Assembly: GCF_002135295.1 (NCBI RefSeq) | Contig: NZ_NEGG01000002.1 | Span: 93,166 to 157,165 of the forward strand | Reading direction: 5' to 3' | Origin: Acinetobacter sp. ANC 5054 | GTDB lineage: Bacteria > Pseudomonadota > Gammaproteobacteria > Pseudomonadales > Moraxellaceae | DNA: 64,000 nucleotides | In this document: in pieces, positions 29,396 through 39,429 of the stretch | Layout of the letters: the number at the start of each line of letters is the position of its first letter | How positions within the stretch are numbered: the first letter of the stretch is position 1 | Position numbers and translations under genes: made by a program | Notes under the pieces: generated by a model | Told to the model about the DNA's origin: nothing | Database searches by the model: none | What the model saw: only the letters and a program-made list of their open reading frames with translations

Positions 29396-31075
29396 TCAAT
29401 TTTCAAAATTATGGGCAAATTGTTCGATGTCAAAATCAAAATAACGCGTACTAAATTCAACCAATTGCGGCAATTTATCCAGTCCATTGTCCCCTTGCGC
29501 TAATGCAAAGCGACGATACTCTGGCTCAGCTTTTATATTTTCATCCATAAGCTCAAAATCGAGCGTCACAATATATGCTGCATGTTGTTTGAACACACTT
29601 AACACCTGCATAAAAGCATTGCGTTTTAATTGCTGTTTCGCTTTGGTTAATGCTAAAGCGTTGCTTTCATATTCACCCGATTTGGTCATACGTTTGGAAA
29701 AACCAACATGCGATGCTGTAGGAGCAACTAAATCATTCAATGTATTTTCAGTATTTAATTGCTGATATTCACTTAAAATTTGGCGCAGCAAATTTGCTAA
29801 CTCAAGTCTTGGCGCTTGAGACAAAGCGTGAAATTTTTCCCATTCATCTTCATTATGTGGCGTGAATATTTCGTAACGACGTTTTTTTAAGAGCAATAAC
29901 CACGCCTGTAGTTTTTGTTTGAGATGGTTTAATTCAATATGTTCAATCGCAAAAAATTGAAGTTGTAGTGCATTGAATTCAGCAATCAGATTTTGGCACA
30001 GACCCAACATTTTGAAATAGACAAAATCAAATTGCACTGAATCTGTCAGTTGAAATTTAACACTGTGTTGTAATGGTTCTAATATTTCCGATTTTAAAAT
30101 ATGCTCAAACTGATTAAGTACCTGTGATGCATGTTCTGTATGTTCTAGAGTATACAAAAGTGGAATTAACTGCGTATCGACGACCTGCTGTAACTGCTCC
30201 ACCATGCTCTGTACTTCAAGGGAAATAAAGCCCTGCATTCGAGACAGTTGTAAGACTTGCGCTTTGATCTGTTCAATATAGTCATTTTCTAAAGTCGTTT
30301 TTAAATCAACCACCAATCCATTAAACATGGATTGATCATGAGATTCTGACTTTAGAAAATAAGTTATGCCAAATGCTGAAGCTTCAGCAAAATTCGGTGC
30401 CAAGACAAATACAAATTCTGCACTTTGTAATAATCCAAAATGTGCAGCTTTCTGCTCACGCTTTAGATAATATTTAAATATAGGATGTTTCAACACAGCA
30501 GCATCTTGACGGACGGTTGCTTGAAATGCCTGACCCAATAGTTGCTGCTTTAGAAAAATTTCAACAATAAAACTTTTAACTTGTCGTTTGCTGAGTTGTC
30601 GATCATCTTGAGGAACTTCGATGTTTATCGCATGAATAATCTGCGCCGCATTTAAAATAAAATGATGATGTAGCAAAATTTTTTCATGCTGTAATTCAAA
30701 GTCCTCTTCAACATCAATATCCCGAATAAAACTTAGGCTCTGCTCTAATAATTGTGCAATCTGGTAACAGTCGTTGAAAGTTCTTAACTGTTCAAGTTGC
30801 TCTGCTAGATATAGTGCGTTTTCACGCATTTGCTCATCATTCAATACTTTTAGCAATTTGGCGAAATTGAGCGGTGGCTCATGCTCAAATCGATGATTTG
30901 CACTATTCCAAACGATCCCTTTCGGTATTAGGATCTGTTGCTGAACCAGTTCCATTTGATCCATATTTAACTGCGGCCAAATTTGAGCCAATACATCCTG
31001 CCAGTGCAGATCTAACGTCGGCACCAATTGTGCGAGTTGCACGCGTACTTCAACAGGAATAACCACGGATTGCAT
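29396..31075 (-). CDS. Hypothetical protein (559 aa), orphan
   Basis: A 559-residue soluble protein, largely helical and rich in Gln and Leu, with no signal peptide or membrane segment. Long amphipathic helices (for example residues 275-320 and 375-405) suggest a coiled or bundle architecture. A short beta region around 225-255 reads EFVFVLAPNFAEAS and NGLVVDLK. I recognise no domain, nucleotide-binding loop or catalytic motif. It stands alone, with long gaps on both sides and no obvious terminator. The open frame and codon use are like those of its neighbours, so it is a real gene, probably confined to Acinetobacter and close relatives. Confidence 0.8.
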   Translation of the reverse strand: MQSVVIPVEVRVQLAQLVPTLDLHWQDVLAQIWPQLNMDQMELVQQQILIPKGIVWNSANHRFEHEPPLNFAKLLKVLNDEQMRENALYLAEQLEQLRTFNDCYQIAQLLEQSLSFIRDIDVEEDFELQHEKILLHHHFILNAAQIIHAINIEVPQDDRQLSKRQVKSFIVEIFLKQQLLGQAFQATVRQDAAVLKHPIFKYYLKREQKAAHFGLLQSAEFVFVLAPNFAEASAFGITYFLKSESHDQSMFNGLVVDLKTTLENDYIEQIKAQVLQLSRMQGFISLEVQSMVEQLQQVVDTQLIPLLYTLEHTEHASQVLNQFEHILKSEILEPLQHSVKFQLTDSVQFDFVYFKMLGLCQNLIAEFNALQLQFFAIEHIELNHLKQKLQAWLLLLKKRRYEIFTPHNEDEWEKFHALSQAPRLELANLLRQILSEYQQLNTENTLNDLVAPTASHVGFSKRMTKSGEYESNALALTKAKQQLKRNAFMQVLSVFKQHAAYIVTLDFELMDENIKAEPEYRRFALAQGDNGLDKLPQLVEFSTRYFDFDIEQFAHNFEN

Positions 31076-31355
31076 ATTTTGCCCTTGGAAAAATATCCAT
31101 TTTTCGTCAAAAATCAGTCGTTTTTTATCGTAAATAAATGCTAATAATTTCGCATCTGCTATTCAACATCATTCATCCTGAATTTTGTACTAAATAGCAT
31201 CATTGATGTTTTTATATGGTTGTAGTTTAAGTTTTTCTTATCAAACAGCAACTACAGATTTTGACGCATCAGTTATTTAGCGCTCAATGCTGTATTAAAT
31301 TGAACATAATCCACTTCCAACCTATTTTAAATAGCTGCAATATTCTTGCTTCGTT

Positions 31356-32288
31356 TTAGGAATCGATACGTTTATTGAGTTGTTCAATATTTTGCGTTAA
31401 AGCGCGTGCATTTGCTTTTTGTTTATAGACATGCAAAATGCCTTCAACAACCAATAATAGTACTGCACACCAAATTGGAATATAGGTTAACCATTCTTCA
31501 GCTTCGACCCGTTCCCCTAAAGCAATTGAGGCAAAGGCAAGTAGCACAGGTTCCAAATAGCTGAGCAAACCAAAAATCACAAAAGGTAAATATCGGCTTG
31601 CCAACATATAACTGCCCAGACCTAAAGCACTTAAAAAACCCAGACCAATGATAGCCAAGATGAGATGTGGAAATGCCACCATCAAATTAAAGGTGTTGCT
31701 ATGAATAAAGCCGAGATAAAACGCAACAGGAAGAATTAAGCACAAATCCCACCAAAAGCCACCGAGATGATCAGTCTTAAAGGTTCGACGTAAAAAGAAA
31801 TAGATCGGATATGCCACTGCAACATAAACGGTTTCCCATGCAATGCTACCTATACGCCATATTTCATGACCCACACCTAAAATTGCCAATGCAACTGCCG
31901 CCATTTGCCATCTGGAAAGTTTTTCCTTATACAACACACAACCGACCAAGACCATCACTAGTGGTAACAGGAAATAACCCAACGAAACTTGCAGACCGCG
32001 ACCATTAATCGGTCCCCAAAGAAATAACCAAAGCTGAGTGGTACATAAAAGTGAGCTGATGATTAACCACAGCAAAAAAACAGGTTGTTGAATGACGCGC
32101 TTAAAGATTTCGCTCACTTTATTTAAATCTTTCATCCACCACATAAAGACCGTTAAAAAAGGCAGTGTTGCTAGCATACGCCAGGCAAAAGTCTGCTCAC
32201 TGTCTAAGGGTTTAAGAAAAATTGTAAAGAAATACAATATGCCAAAAGTGACTGATGCCAATACAGACAATGCAACGCCCTTATACAT
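31356..32288 (-). CDS. rarD: RarD-type EamA/DMT transporter
   Basis: A 310-residue inner-membrane protein with ten hydrophobic helices in two EamA halves. Family marks are TFAWRMLATLP near residue 37, LWLFLWGPINGRGLQVSLGYFLLPL (about 88-112, given here in outline), and YKEKLSRWQMAAV after it. This is the RarD group of drug/metabolite transporters. RarD was named for a chloramphenicol-sensitivity effect, and its natural substrate is not settled. The C-terminal 25 residues are basic and cytoplasmic. It lies downstream of the lipocalin gene on the same strand but is separated from it by that gene's terminator. Confidence 0.88.
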   Translation of the reverse strand: MYKGVALSVLASVTFGILYFFTIFLKPLDSEQTFAWRMLATLPFLTVFMWWMKDLNKVSEIFKRVIQQPVFLLWLIISSLLCTTQLWLFLWGPINGRGLQVSLGYFLLPLVMVLVGCVLYKEKLSRWQMAAVALAILGVGHEIWRIGSIAWETVYVAVAYPIYFFLRRTFKTDHLGGFWWDLCLILPVAFYLGFIHSNTFNLMVAFPHLILAIIGLGFLSALGLGSYMLASRYLPFVIFGLLSYLEPVLLAFASIALGERVEAEEWLTYIPIWCAVLLLVVEGILHVYKQKANARALTQNIEQLNKRIDS

Positions 32289-32370
32289 CTTTCACTCCAA
32301 AGCAAATCATTAAATTGAAATCATTTTTTACTTGATGAATCAAGTATCTTCAATTAAGCATTCTAGCAAA

Positions 32371-32400
32371 TAAAAAACCATGCGCAGGCATGGTTTTTTA
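32371..32400 (-). terminator. Terminator of the lipocalin gene
   Basis: The stem AAAACCATGC / GCATGGTTTT has a GCAG loop and lies about 25 bases after the lipocalin stop on the minus strand. Confidence 0.92.
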
Positions 32401-32425
32401 GCATTTGTTCAAATCGTTAAAATAT

Positions 32426-33013
32426 TTATTTCACTGTTTGCTTGGTATGAATGATGTCGGACAAATCATAGCCAACTGATTGCGCATAATTTAAATATTC
32501 TTGAATCACATTTTGATCAGGATGTGCTGAACGCGACAAGACCCACATATATTTACGGCGTGGTTCTCCCACCAAAACCGTTTGATAATCATCATCAATT
32601 TTTAAAACCCAGTAATCACCACGCCCGACAGGTAACCAGCGAATCGCTTCAGGTAAAAAGCTAACTTTTAATTTAGTATTAAATGGTGCATTTTGTACAA
32701 ATGCTTCACCTACCGACTGCTGTTTACTTCCATCTTTAGATACACAGCGGTTATTTACAGTAACGTTTCCGTTTTCATTTAAGGTATATGCCGCCGTAAC
32801 ATCTCGATCACAGCTTTTCTGAAAGACCATCGGCTTACGCGCTACTTCGTACCACACGCCCAAATAACGATCCAGCTCTACTTTGTCTACAGTTTGCAGG
32901 GGTTTAGTTTGAGCATATGCCATCGTGGCAGCACCCAGTCCAATGAGCACAGCTGCACCCACGGCAATTTTTGCCAGTTTAAAACCTGCTTTCGGAATTT
33001 CTTTTGTTGTCAT
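32426..33013 (-). CDS. Blc-type lipocalin, non-lipidated
   Basis: A 195-residue lipocalin. The hydrophobic N-terminal segment (about 13-34) ends in AYA-QT, which fits signal peptidase I. There is no lipobox Cys, unlike E. coli Blc, so the protein is likely soluble in the periplasm or anchored by the uncleaved helix. The lipocalin signature YLGVWYEVARKP lies near residue 50, and the second and third conserved regions are DDYQTVLVGEP and YMWVLSRS. Family members bind lipids or lysophospholipids in membrane maintenance. It is monocistronic. Confidence 0.9.
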   Translation of the reverse strand: MTTKEIPKAGFKLAKIAVGAAVLIGLGAATMAYAQTKPLQTVDKVELDRYLGVWYEVARKPMVFQKSCDRDVTAAYTLNENGNVTVNNRCVSKDGSKQQSVGEAFVQNAPFNTKLKVSFLPEAIRWLPVGRGDYWVLKIDDDYQTVLVGEPRRKYMWVLSRSAHPDQNVIQEYLNYAQSVGYDLSDIIHTKQTVK

Positions 33014-33169
33014 TTTGACTCCTCATTTCTATGCAAACTGTCGCAAAGATAAGCGAATACTTTGTTTTTTCATTTTAACTGTAGCTTATTATTTTGATTC
33101 TAGGACATTTTCTTGTCTGAATTATGTAGTGAAATTCAGACAAGAGATGCATTTCTTGTAAGACAAAAA

Positions 33170-35188
33170 TTACTGAATCATTTGTGCTTTTAAACGCAAA
33201 ATTTCATCACGTAATCGTGCCGCCTGCTCAAACTGAAGATCTTTTGATGCTTTCAGCATTTCTTTTTCCAGCTTATTCATGTGTTTGGCCAAAAGTTTCG
33301 GATCAGACATTAAATGACGTTCATCTGCACTCAAAGCCTTGGCTTGTTGAGAGATTTTTTCATCAATTTCGTCATCCGCCAACACCTCACCCGTATCAAT
33401 ATCTTTATGATTTTGACGTACAGCACTGCGCGGCGTAATACCATGTTCTAAGTTAAAGGCGATTTGTAAGTTACGACGACGATCCGTTTCATCAATCGCC
33501 TTTCGCATAGAGTCGGTCACTCGGTCGGCATATAAAATGGCTTTACCATTTAAGTTACGTGCAGCACGACCAATGGTTTGAATTAATGAGCGTTCAGATC
33601 GTAAGAAACCTTCTTTATCGGCATCCAAGATAGCCACCAAAGAAACTTCTGGCATATCCAAGCCTTCACGCAATAAGTTAATCCCGACAATCGCGTCGTA
33701 CACACCCGAACGTAACTCATGAATAATTTTGGTACGCTCAACAGTATCGATATCTGAATGCAGATAAGCGACTTTCACACCATATTCTTTTAAATATGAA
33801 GTTAAATCTTCCGCCATCCGTTTAGTGAGCGTTGTCACTAATACACGTTCATTCAACTCTTTACGATTATTAATTTCTGAAAGCACATCATCGACTTGTG
33901 TTAACACAGGACGTATTTCGATTTCAGGGTCAACCAAACCTGTTGGACGCACCACCTGCTCTACAATTTGTTCGGATTTTTCCATCTCATAGTGCGCTGG
34001 TGTTGCACTGACATAAATTGTGGACGGAACAATTCGCTCCCATTCCTCAAATTTCATCGGACGGTTATCTAAAGCGCTTGGCAAACGGAAGCCATAATTC
34101 ACCAAATTTTCTTTACGTGAACGGTCACCTTTATACATAGCGCCAATTTGAGGAACGGTAACATGCGATTCATCAATAATGAGGAGTGCATCGTCTGGAA
34201 TATAGTCGAATAAAGTTGGAGGTGCTTCCCCTGCTGGACGACCTGATAAATGACGCGAGTAGTTTTCAATACCATTGGTATAGCCAAGCTGCTGCATCAT
34301 CTCAAGATCATAGCGTGTACGTTGCTCAATACGCTGAGCTTCCAGCAATTTATCGTTGGCACGGAAAAAACCAAGGCGCTCTTTCAATTCATCCCGAATG
34401 GTATCAATAGCGCGGTATAAGTTATCTTTTGGTGTTACATAATGGCTTTTCGGATAAATCGTCACGCGCGGAACTTTACGCACCAATTTGCCTGTTAATG
34501 GATCGAACCAGCGAACCGAATCCACTTCGTCATCAAACAGTTCAATTCGAATTGCATTTTGATCTGATTCCGCAGGAAAAATATCAATAATTTCACCGCG
34601 AATACGGTAAGTACCCCGTAAAAATTCAAGTTCATTCCGCGTATATTGCATCTCAACCAAACGACGAATAATGTCATCACGGCTGATACGATCACCTTCA
34701 ACAATATGTAAGAGCATGCTCATATAAGCATTAGGATCGCCCAGACCATAAATTGCGGACACGGAAGCAACAATAATCGAATCTCGACGCTCTAATAGTG
34801 CGCGCGTCGCCGACAGTCGCATTTGGTCGATGTGATCGTTAATCGATGAATCTTTTTCGATAAAAGTATCGGAAGATGGTACGTAGGCTTCGGGTTGGTA
34901 ATAGTCATAATAGCTGACAAAATATTCCACCGAATTGTGCGGAAAAAATGCTTTAAACTCACCGTAAAGCTGTGCTGCCAAAGTTTTGTTGTGTGCCATG
35001 ATAATGGTTGGACGTTGGGTGCGTGCAATGACATTCGCCATGGTATAGGTTTTACCTGAGCCCGTTACCCCAAGTAACAACTGATTATGCATACCTTTTT
35101 CAACCCCATTCACCAATTTCTCAATGGCTTGCGGTTGATCCCCAGCGGGTTGATATTGTGTTACCAGTTCAAAAGGCTGTTCCTGCAT
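33170..35188 (-). CDS. uvrB: Excinuclease ABC subunit B
   Basis: The damage-verification helicase of nucleotide excision repair, 672 residues. Walker [10 protein letters not shown] lies at about 39-47, and the beta-hairpin that probes [13 protein letters not shown], near 92-101. Helicase motifs include DESHVT, the GRAARN motif VI region near 540, and a C-terminal UVR motif for UvrC binding. The ATG at 35188 with AAGAAGAG upstream is preferred over a TTG six codons earlier. It is not in an operon. No SOS box is evident upstream. Confidence 0.97.
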   Translation of the reverse strand: MQEQPFELVTQYQPAGDQPQAIEKLVNGVEKGMHNQLLLGVTGSGKTYTMANVIARTQRPTIIMAHNKTLAAQLYGEFKAFFPHNSVEYFVSYYDYYQPEAYVPSSDTFIEKDSSINDHIDQMRLSATRALLERRDSIIVASVSAIYGLGDPNAYMSMLLHIVEGDRISRDDIIRRLVEMQYTRNELEFLRGTYRIRGEIIDIFPAESDQNAIRIELFDDEVDSVRWFDPLTGKLVRKVPRVTIYPKSHYVTPKDNLYRAIDTIRDELKERLGFFRANDKLLEAQRIEQRTRYDLEMMQQLGYTNGIENYSRHLSGRPAGEAPPTLFDYIPDDALLIIDESHVTVPQIGAMYKGDRSRKENLVNYGFRLPSALDNRPMKFEEWERIVPSTIYVSATPAHYEMEKSEQIVEQVVRPTGLVDPEIEIRPVLTQVDDVLSEINNRKELNERVLVTTLTKRMAEDLTSYLKEYGVKVAYLHSDIDTVERTKIIHELRSGVYDAIVGINLLREGLDMPEVSLVAILDADKEGFLRSERSLIQTIGRAARNLNGKAILYADRVTDSMRKAIDETDRRRNLQIAFNLEHGITPRSAVRQNHKDIDTGEVLADDEIDEKISQQAKALSADERHLMSDPKLLAKHMNKLEKEMLKASKDLQFEQAARLRDEILRLKAQMIQ

Positions 35189-35488
35189 CACACTCTTCTT
35201 CAACAATTCATCACAGACTTTATTATGAGGGCAAAGCGCAGCAAAACAACGTTAAATTTCTATAATGCTTGAAAGACAGACATCGCATAGAAATGTAAAT
35301 TACGTCTGAGCACTTCAATTCAATAAGTCATTATTTATCAATCTTCAAAAACAACGCGCTTAGATTTATTTACAAAATGAAATGACATCTATTTTCAAGC
35401 ATATTTCTTGCAATATTAAACGATTTTGATACTTGACCAATTTTGCTTTCGGCTGCAACATGAATCGAAGAATGGCGAAGATAAAAAT

Positions 35489-36271
35489 ATGATGACTTAC
35501 CAATACCATGACGAAACTATCGTTAAAGATTTAGCTGATGACACCATATTTGTATTTGGCAGTAATATGGCAGGTCAGCATGCAGGAGGCGCTGCACGAA
35601 CCGCACTTGAGCATTTTGGTGCGATGAATGGTGTAGGTCGTGGTTGGGCAGGTCAAAGTTTTGCAATTCCCACAATGAATGAACATTTACAACAAATGCC
35701 ACTGTCTCAGATTCAGCATTATGTTGATGATTTTAAAATTTACACCAAAAATCACCCTAAATCGAAATACTTCATTACTTCGATTGGCTGTGGTGTTGCT
35801 GGATATAAAGTCGAAGAAATTGCGCCTATGTTTAAAGGTATTTCACATAACGTGATTTTCCCTATTTCGTTTCGTCCATTTGTTGAAAAAGCTCTGCCTA
35901 AACTCACTTCAAAACTTTTACATACGATTTATCGCGATTCAGTGATTTTTGCGACGTCTACCGATCAATTGGTCGATGTGCTTGCACTCTCTGAAAATGA
36001 AAAAAGTTTGGCAAAAATTGTGCTCAATACGCAAATGTATCCAACCGATAGTAATGGACGGGATCGTATTTTTGAAATTGAAGATATTTTACATGCACTC
36101 AACGGCAAGCTTTTTGAGTTTCAAAGCAATTCAGAAGGACCGATGATTTTCGGTGGTGCGATTTTAGCGTTATTGGAACTTTATAATATTAATGAGCAAG
36201 ATTTTGCTGATGTTTGGATGGCAAAACGTGAAATTCAGCCACCACGTCCAGCAAATAAAGCACGTAAATAA
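35489..36271 (+). CDS. Macrodomain-like protein (A-type GSN-AG motif)
   Basis: A 260-residue soluble protein. Residues 15-130 have a pattern found in macrodomain-like proteins of phages and bacteria: TIFVFGSNMAGQHAGGAARTA, AIPTMNEHLQQMP, and ITSIGCGVAGY followed by IAPMF. These loops could bind ADP-ribose or a related nucleotide. The C-terminal 120 residues are helical and not recognised. The ATG pair at 35489/35492 is the likely start. The TTG at 35426 adds unlikely residues. It is monocistronic, with a shared terminator. The function is inferred from fold-level resemblance only. Confidence 0.65.
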   Translation: MMTYQYHDETIVKDLADDTIFVFGSNMAGQHAGGAARTALEHFGAMNGVGRGWAGQSFAIPTMNEHLQQMPLSQIQHYVDDFKIYTKNHPKSKYFITSIGCGVAGYKVEEIAPMFKGISHNVIFPISFRPFVEKALPKLTSKLLHTIYRDSVIFATSTDQLVDVLALSENEKSLAKIVLNTQMYPTDSNGRDRIFEIEDILHALNGKLFEFQSNSEGPMIFGGAILALLELYNINEQDFADVWMAKREIQPPRPANKARK

Positions 36272-36289
36272 GTTGTGTATGTAAAGCAT

Positions 36290-36321
36290 AAAAAAAGCCA
36301 GTCATGAGACTGGCTTTTTTA
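36290..36321. terminator. Bidirectional terminator
   Basis: The stem AAAAAGCCAGTC / GACTGGCTTTTT has an ATGA loop and lies between the macrodomain-like gene and the convergent 59-residue gene. Confidence 0.92.
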
Positions 36322-36323
36322 TT

Positions 36324-36503
36324 TTAACGTTTCCCCATAGAACGACGTGTACCACGAGGTGGCATCCATGTACGATCTGCATAACGTTGAGGTTTTGGGC
36401 GCATGTCTTCAAAAATTTCATCAGATGCGTTTTCATCTGCTTTTTTGATTGGAAAAGGCAGATTAACTAAAGCCTTTTTCTTGGGAGGATTTTGCGTACT
36501 CAT
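36324..36503 (-). CDS. Small basic hypothetical protein (59 aa)
   Basis: An open frame of 59 codons starting MSTQNPPKKKALVNLPFPIK and ending RRSMGKR. It is rich in Lys, Arg and Pro, with an acidic patch (ADENASDEIFED) in the middle. There is no membrane segment. The stop abuts the shared terminator exactly as expected for a real gene, and codon use fits. The ribosome site is weak. It could be nucleic-acid or ribosome associated from its charge, but no family is recognised. Confidence 0.6.
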   Translation of the reverse strand: MSTQNPPKKKALVNLPFPIKKADENASDEIFEDMRPKPQRYADRTWMPPRGTRRSMGKR

Positions 36504-36972
36504 TGGAATAACTCAATTGAATCTGGCGCTATTGTACAAAAAAAATCGGTTGGGGTGTAAATCGCTGTGTTCATTTCCTCAAAATCGAAGCAAAAAATTT
36601 AATTTTACAAATACAATAACCATTTAAAATACTGCTTATTGAAAGCCCCAAAAACGCCGAATGATAAATGGTCATAATCTTAAAAATTACTGCTTTTTTA
36701 CATCGCTTATTGACATATATGACAGAAAAACCTGTCATTCATGCCAATAAATTTCTAATCTAAACAATAAGATATAAATGTGTCGCTTCAATAAATCACA
36801 AAACTTTTTACATAAAAACACATCTAAACGTCATTTTTAGAACAAATACTCTAAATTATTACAGAACCATTACGCTAACTCTTGTTTTCTATAACATTTT
36901 AGTGCATTTTATTTTTGAATAATGAGCACCTAGAAAAATTATTATCAATTGACGGACATGGAGTCCTTTAAA
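36504..36972. other. Intergenic region upstream of the OmpW-family gene
   Basis: AT-rich DNA of 469 bases without a coding frame. It contains the dyad ATGACAG-AAAAAC-CTGTCAT at 36719-36738, about 235 bases before the porin start, which could be a regulator site. Confidence 0.55.
36719..36738. promoter_or_regulatory. Perfect 7-base dyad, possible operator
   Basis: ATGACAG and CTGTCAT are separated by AAAAAC. The symmetry suits a dimeric repressor or activator. It is far from the porin start, so its target is uncertain. Confidence 0.4.
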
Positions 36973-38031
36973 ATGAAAAAAAGTGTATTGTGCATTGCTG
37001 CTTCTATGGCTGCCCTACCTATGCTCAGTCATGCAGACTCACCATATTTTAGTTTAAAAGATGGTGATGGCTTCAAACGTTTTTCTGTCTCTGTTGGTGC
37101 TCTACATGTTATGCCTCAGGGTAAAGCACAGCCTTTTCGCGTGAATACTGCTATCAATGAAGGTTATGAGGCAGACGTTGGTGATGTTAAATCACAAACA
37201 GTAAAAGACAATATTCGAGAAGGATACAAAGTCCCTCCACTGCTAGCCGGTGCGCTAGACCTTTTGGACACAGTTCCTGCTTCAATGAGTGGTAAAGCCA
37301 CCATTTCAGGACTTGAGCAATGGGACAATCCAGGGACAGGCCTTGAAGCAGACGACGTCACCACTCTTGGGATCATGACCAACTATTTCTTCACTGACAA
37401 CGTATCACTAGAAATGAAAGCGGGTATTCCGCCAAAAGTTGATTTACAAGGTTCAGGGAAAATTTACGCGCCATTTTCTGCAATTGCAAAACCACTAGGC
37501 GGCGCACTGGGAAATCTTGAACTTGAAAATGATATTTTCATTACCGACTTAGGCGCACATGGTGCAGCAGCTTCTGCACGTGCTTGGACACCTGCAGCAG
37601 AAATCCAATATCACTTTGGTAAAACTGGGGTAAATAAATTCCGTCCCTATGTTGGGCTAGGCGTGATGTATGCTTACTTTAATGAGTTGGAAATGAATCC
37701 ACAAATTGAGAAAGATTTGATTGCCGCAGGTCACATGATTGCCAATATTAAAGAAGGTAATGCAGGCGCTTCTTTAGAAGGAAAACCCAGTAAGGCAAAT
37801 CCAAAAGTTAAATTGGAAGCAACCGATGCTTTTGCACCTGTGCTAACAGCGGGCTTCACTTATGATTTCAATGATAAATGGTTTGCTGTAGGTTCTGTCA
37901 GCTATGCACACCTTCAGAATGAAACAACCATTACCGTTACAGATGCCACACATGGTGAATTGATTAAATCCAAAGCTGATATTGAAGTAAATCCAATCAT
38001 GGCATATGCAGGCTTTGGTATGCGCTTCTAA
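36973..38031 (+). CDS. OmpW-family outer membrane protein, enlarged
   Basis: A 352-residue outer membrane protein. The signal peptide is residues 1-21 (LSHA-DSP). OmpW-like strands are present: FSVSVGALHVMPQG, TTLGIMTNYFFTDNVSLEMKAGIPP, KFRPYVGLGVMYAYFNE, VLTAGFTYDFNDKWFAVGSVSY, and a C-terminal MAYAGFGMRF with the terminal Phe recognised by BAM. Ordinary OmpW proteins have about 210-240 residues. The extra length is two loops, about 45-110 and 255-295. The ATG at 36973 gives a proper signal peptide. It is monocistronic, with a terminator. The substrate is unknown. OmpW relatives pass small hydrophobic compounds. Confidence 0.85.
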   Translation: MKKSVLCIAASMAALPMLSHADSPYFSLKDGDGFKRFSVSVGALHVMPQGKAQPFRVNTAINEGYEADVGDVKSQTVKDNIREGYKVPPLLAGALDLLDTVPASMSGKATISGLEQWDNPGTGLEADDVTTLGIMTNYFFTDNVSLEMKAGIPPKVDLQGSGKIYAPFSAIAKPLGGALGNLELENDIFITDLGAHGAAASARAWTPAAEIQYHFGKTGVNKFRPYVGLGVMYAYFNELEMNPQIEKDLIAAGHMIANIKEGNAGASLEGKPSKANPKVKLEATDAFAPVLTAGFTYDFNDKWFAVGSVSYAHLQNETTITVTDATHGELIKSKADIEVNPIMAYAGFGMRF

Positions 38032-38049
38032 TTGCCAGTTCAAAATTAA

Positions 38050-38077
38050 AATGAGACGACTTCGGTCGTCTTTTTTA
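38050..38077 (+). terminator. Terminator of the OmpW-family gene
   Basis: The stem AGACGAC / GTCGTCT has a TTCG tetraloop and a T-run. Confidence 0.9.
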
Positions 38078-38217
38078 TTGCGACAGTTATCTCAAAACGC
38101 TTTTTATAAAAAGACTAATCCATAAAAATTATTTATCGTTTGGTGAATTAAATTTAATCGCAAGTCAAAGTTGAATCGAATACCATTAGTATAAATTTAA
38201 AGTTTGTAGACCACTTG

Positions 38218-39429
38218 ATGTCTGATACTCGTTTTTCTAAACCACTCATTTATATGCTTATTGGTAGTGCCATTATTTTGGCCTTATCGCTTGGTGTACG
38301 TCATGCCTTTGGTTTGTATTTGGTGCCAATGAGTACTGAGTTTGGTTGGGGGCATAATGTTTTCAGTCTTGCGATTGCCATGCAGAACCTAATTTGGGGT
38401 GCAGTTCAACCTATTACAGGTGCTTTCGCTGACAAATATGGTAGTAAAGTGGTTGTCGCCGTTGGTGGTGCACTCTATACACTGGGTCTATTACTCATGG
38501 CTGTCAGTTCCACAGGCATGTTGTTAAATTTAAGTGCGGGTTTAATCCTCGGTCTTGCACTTTCAGCAACGTCTTTTCCTGTTTTATTGTCTGCCGTTGG
38601 GCGCGCAGCACATCCTGAAAAGCGTAGTCTAGCGATGGGCATTGCCAGTGCAGCAGGGTCTTTTGGTCAATTTATCATGTTGCCCTCTACCCTTTTACTA
38701 CTACAAAAATTCGGCTGGTCTTCAGCTTTGGTCGTTAGCGCCATTATAATTGCACTCATCATACCATTGGCTTGGATGCTTAAAGCCCCAATGTATGTCG
38801 CAGCAAATGCTCCAGCCTCTACTCAGCCTGCCTTGGGATTAAAAGACATTTTAAAATTGGCTTGGGAACATAAACCTTTTTGGTTCTTATCTTTAGGTTT
38901 CTTTGTATGTGGTTTTCAAGTGGTGTTTATTGGCATTCATTTACCAGGTTATTTGATTGATCATGGTTTTAATGCCACTACAGGCACGATTTTCCTAGCA
39001 CTGGTTGGACTGTTTAATATCGTGGGTACCTACACTGCTGGCTGGCTAGGTGGAAAATATTCAAAACCGAAACTGCTTATGGGCTTATATGGACTACGCA
39101 GTATTGCCATCATTGCCTTCTTGGCACTTCCCCTGAGCACATGGACAATCTATACCTTTGGCGTCATTATGGGTTTATTATGGTTATCGACCGTACCACT
39201 CACCAATGGCATTGTTGCCAACATGTTTGGCGTTAAATACCTAACCATGCTCAGCGGCATAGTGTTTTTTACCCATCAAGTTGGGTCATTCTTTGGCGGT
39301 TGGCTCGGTGGCGTGAATCACGATATGACGGGCGACTACAACGCAATTTGGATTTTTTCGATTGTCTTAAGTCTATTTGGTGTCTTTGTCCATTTCTTCG
39401 TAAATGAGGAGAGCGTGGTAAATGAATGA
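38218..39429 (+). CDS. MFS transporter
   Basis: A 403-residue major facilitator with twelve predicted helices in two halves. The motif-A-like GAFADKYGSKVV lies between helices 2 and 3. The N-terminal helix SLGVRHAFGLYLVPMS resembles the oxalate/formate and monocarboxylate-type MFS branch. The substrate cannot be told. The ATG at 38218 directly follows a TTG that could also be read. Its 3' end overlaps a small membrane-protein gene by eight bases. Confidence 0.88.
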   Translation: MSDTRFSKPLIYMLIGSAIILALSLGVRHAFGLYLVPMSTEFGWGHNVFSLAIAMQNLIWGAVQPITGAFADKYGSKVVVAVGGALYTLGLLLMAVSSTGMLLNLSAGLILGLALSATSFPVLLSAVGRAAHPEKRSLAMGIASAAGSFGQFIMLPSTLLLLQKFGWSSALVVSAIIIALIIPLAWMLKAPMYVAANAPASTQPALGLKDILKLAWEHKPFWFLSLGFFVCGFQVVFIGIHLPGYLIDHGFNATTGTIFLALVGLFNIVGTYTAGWLGGKYSKPKLLMGLYGLRSIAIIAFLALPLSTWTIYTFGVIMGLLWLSTVPLTNGIVANMFGVKYLTMLSGIVFFTHQVGSFFGGWLGGVNHDMTGDYNAIWIFSIVLSLFGVFVHFFVNEESVVNE

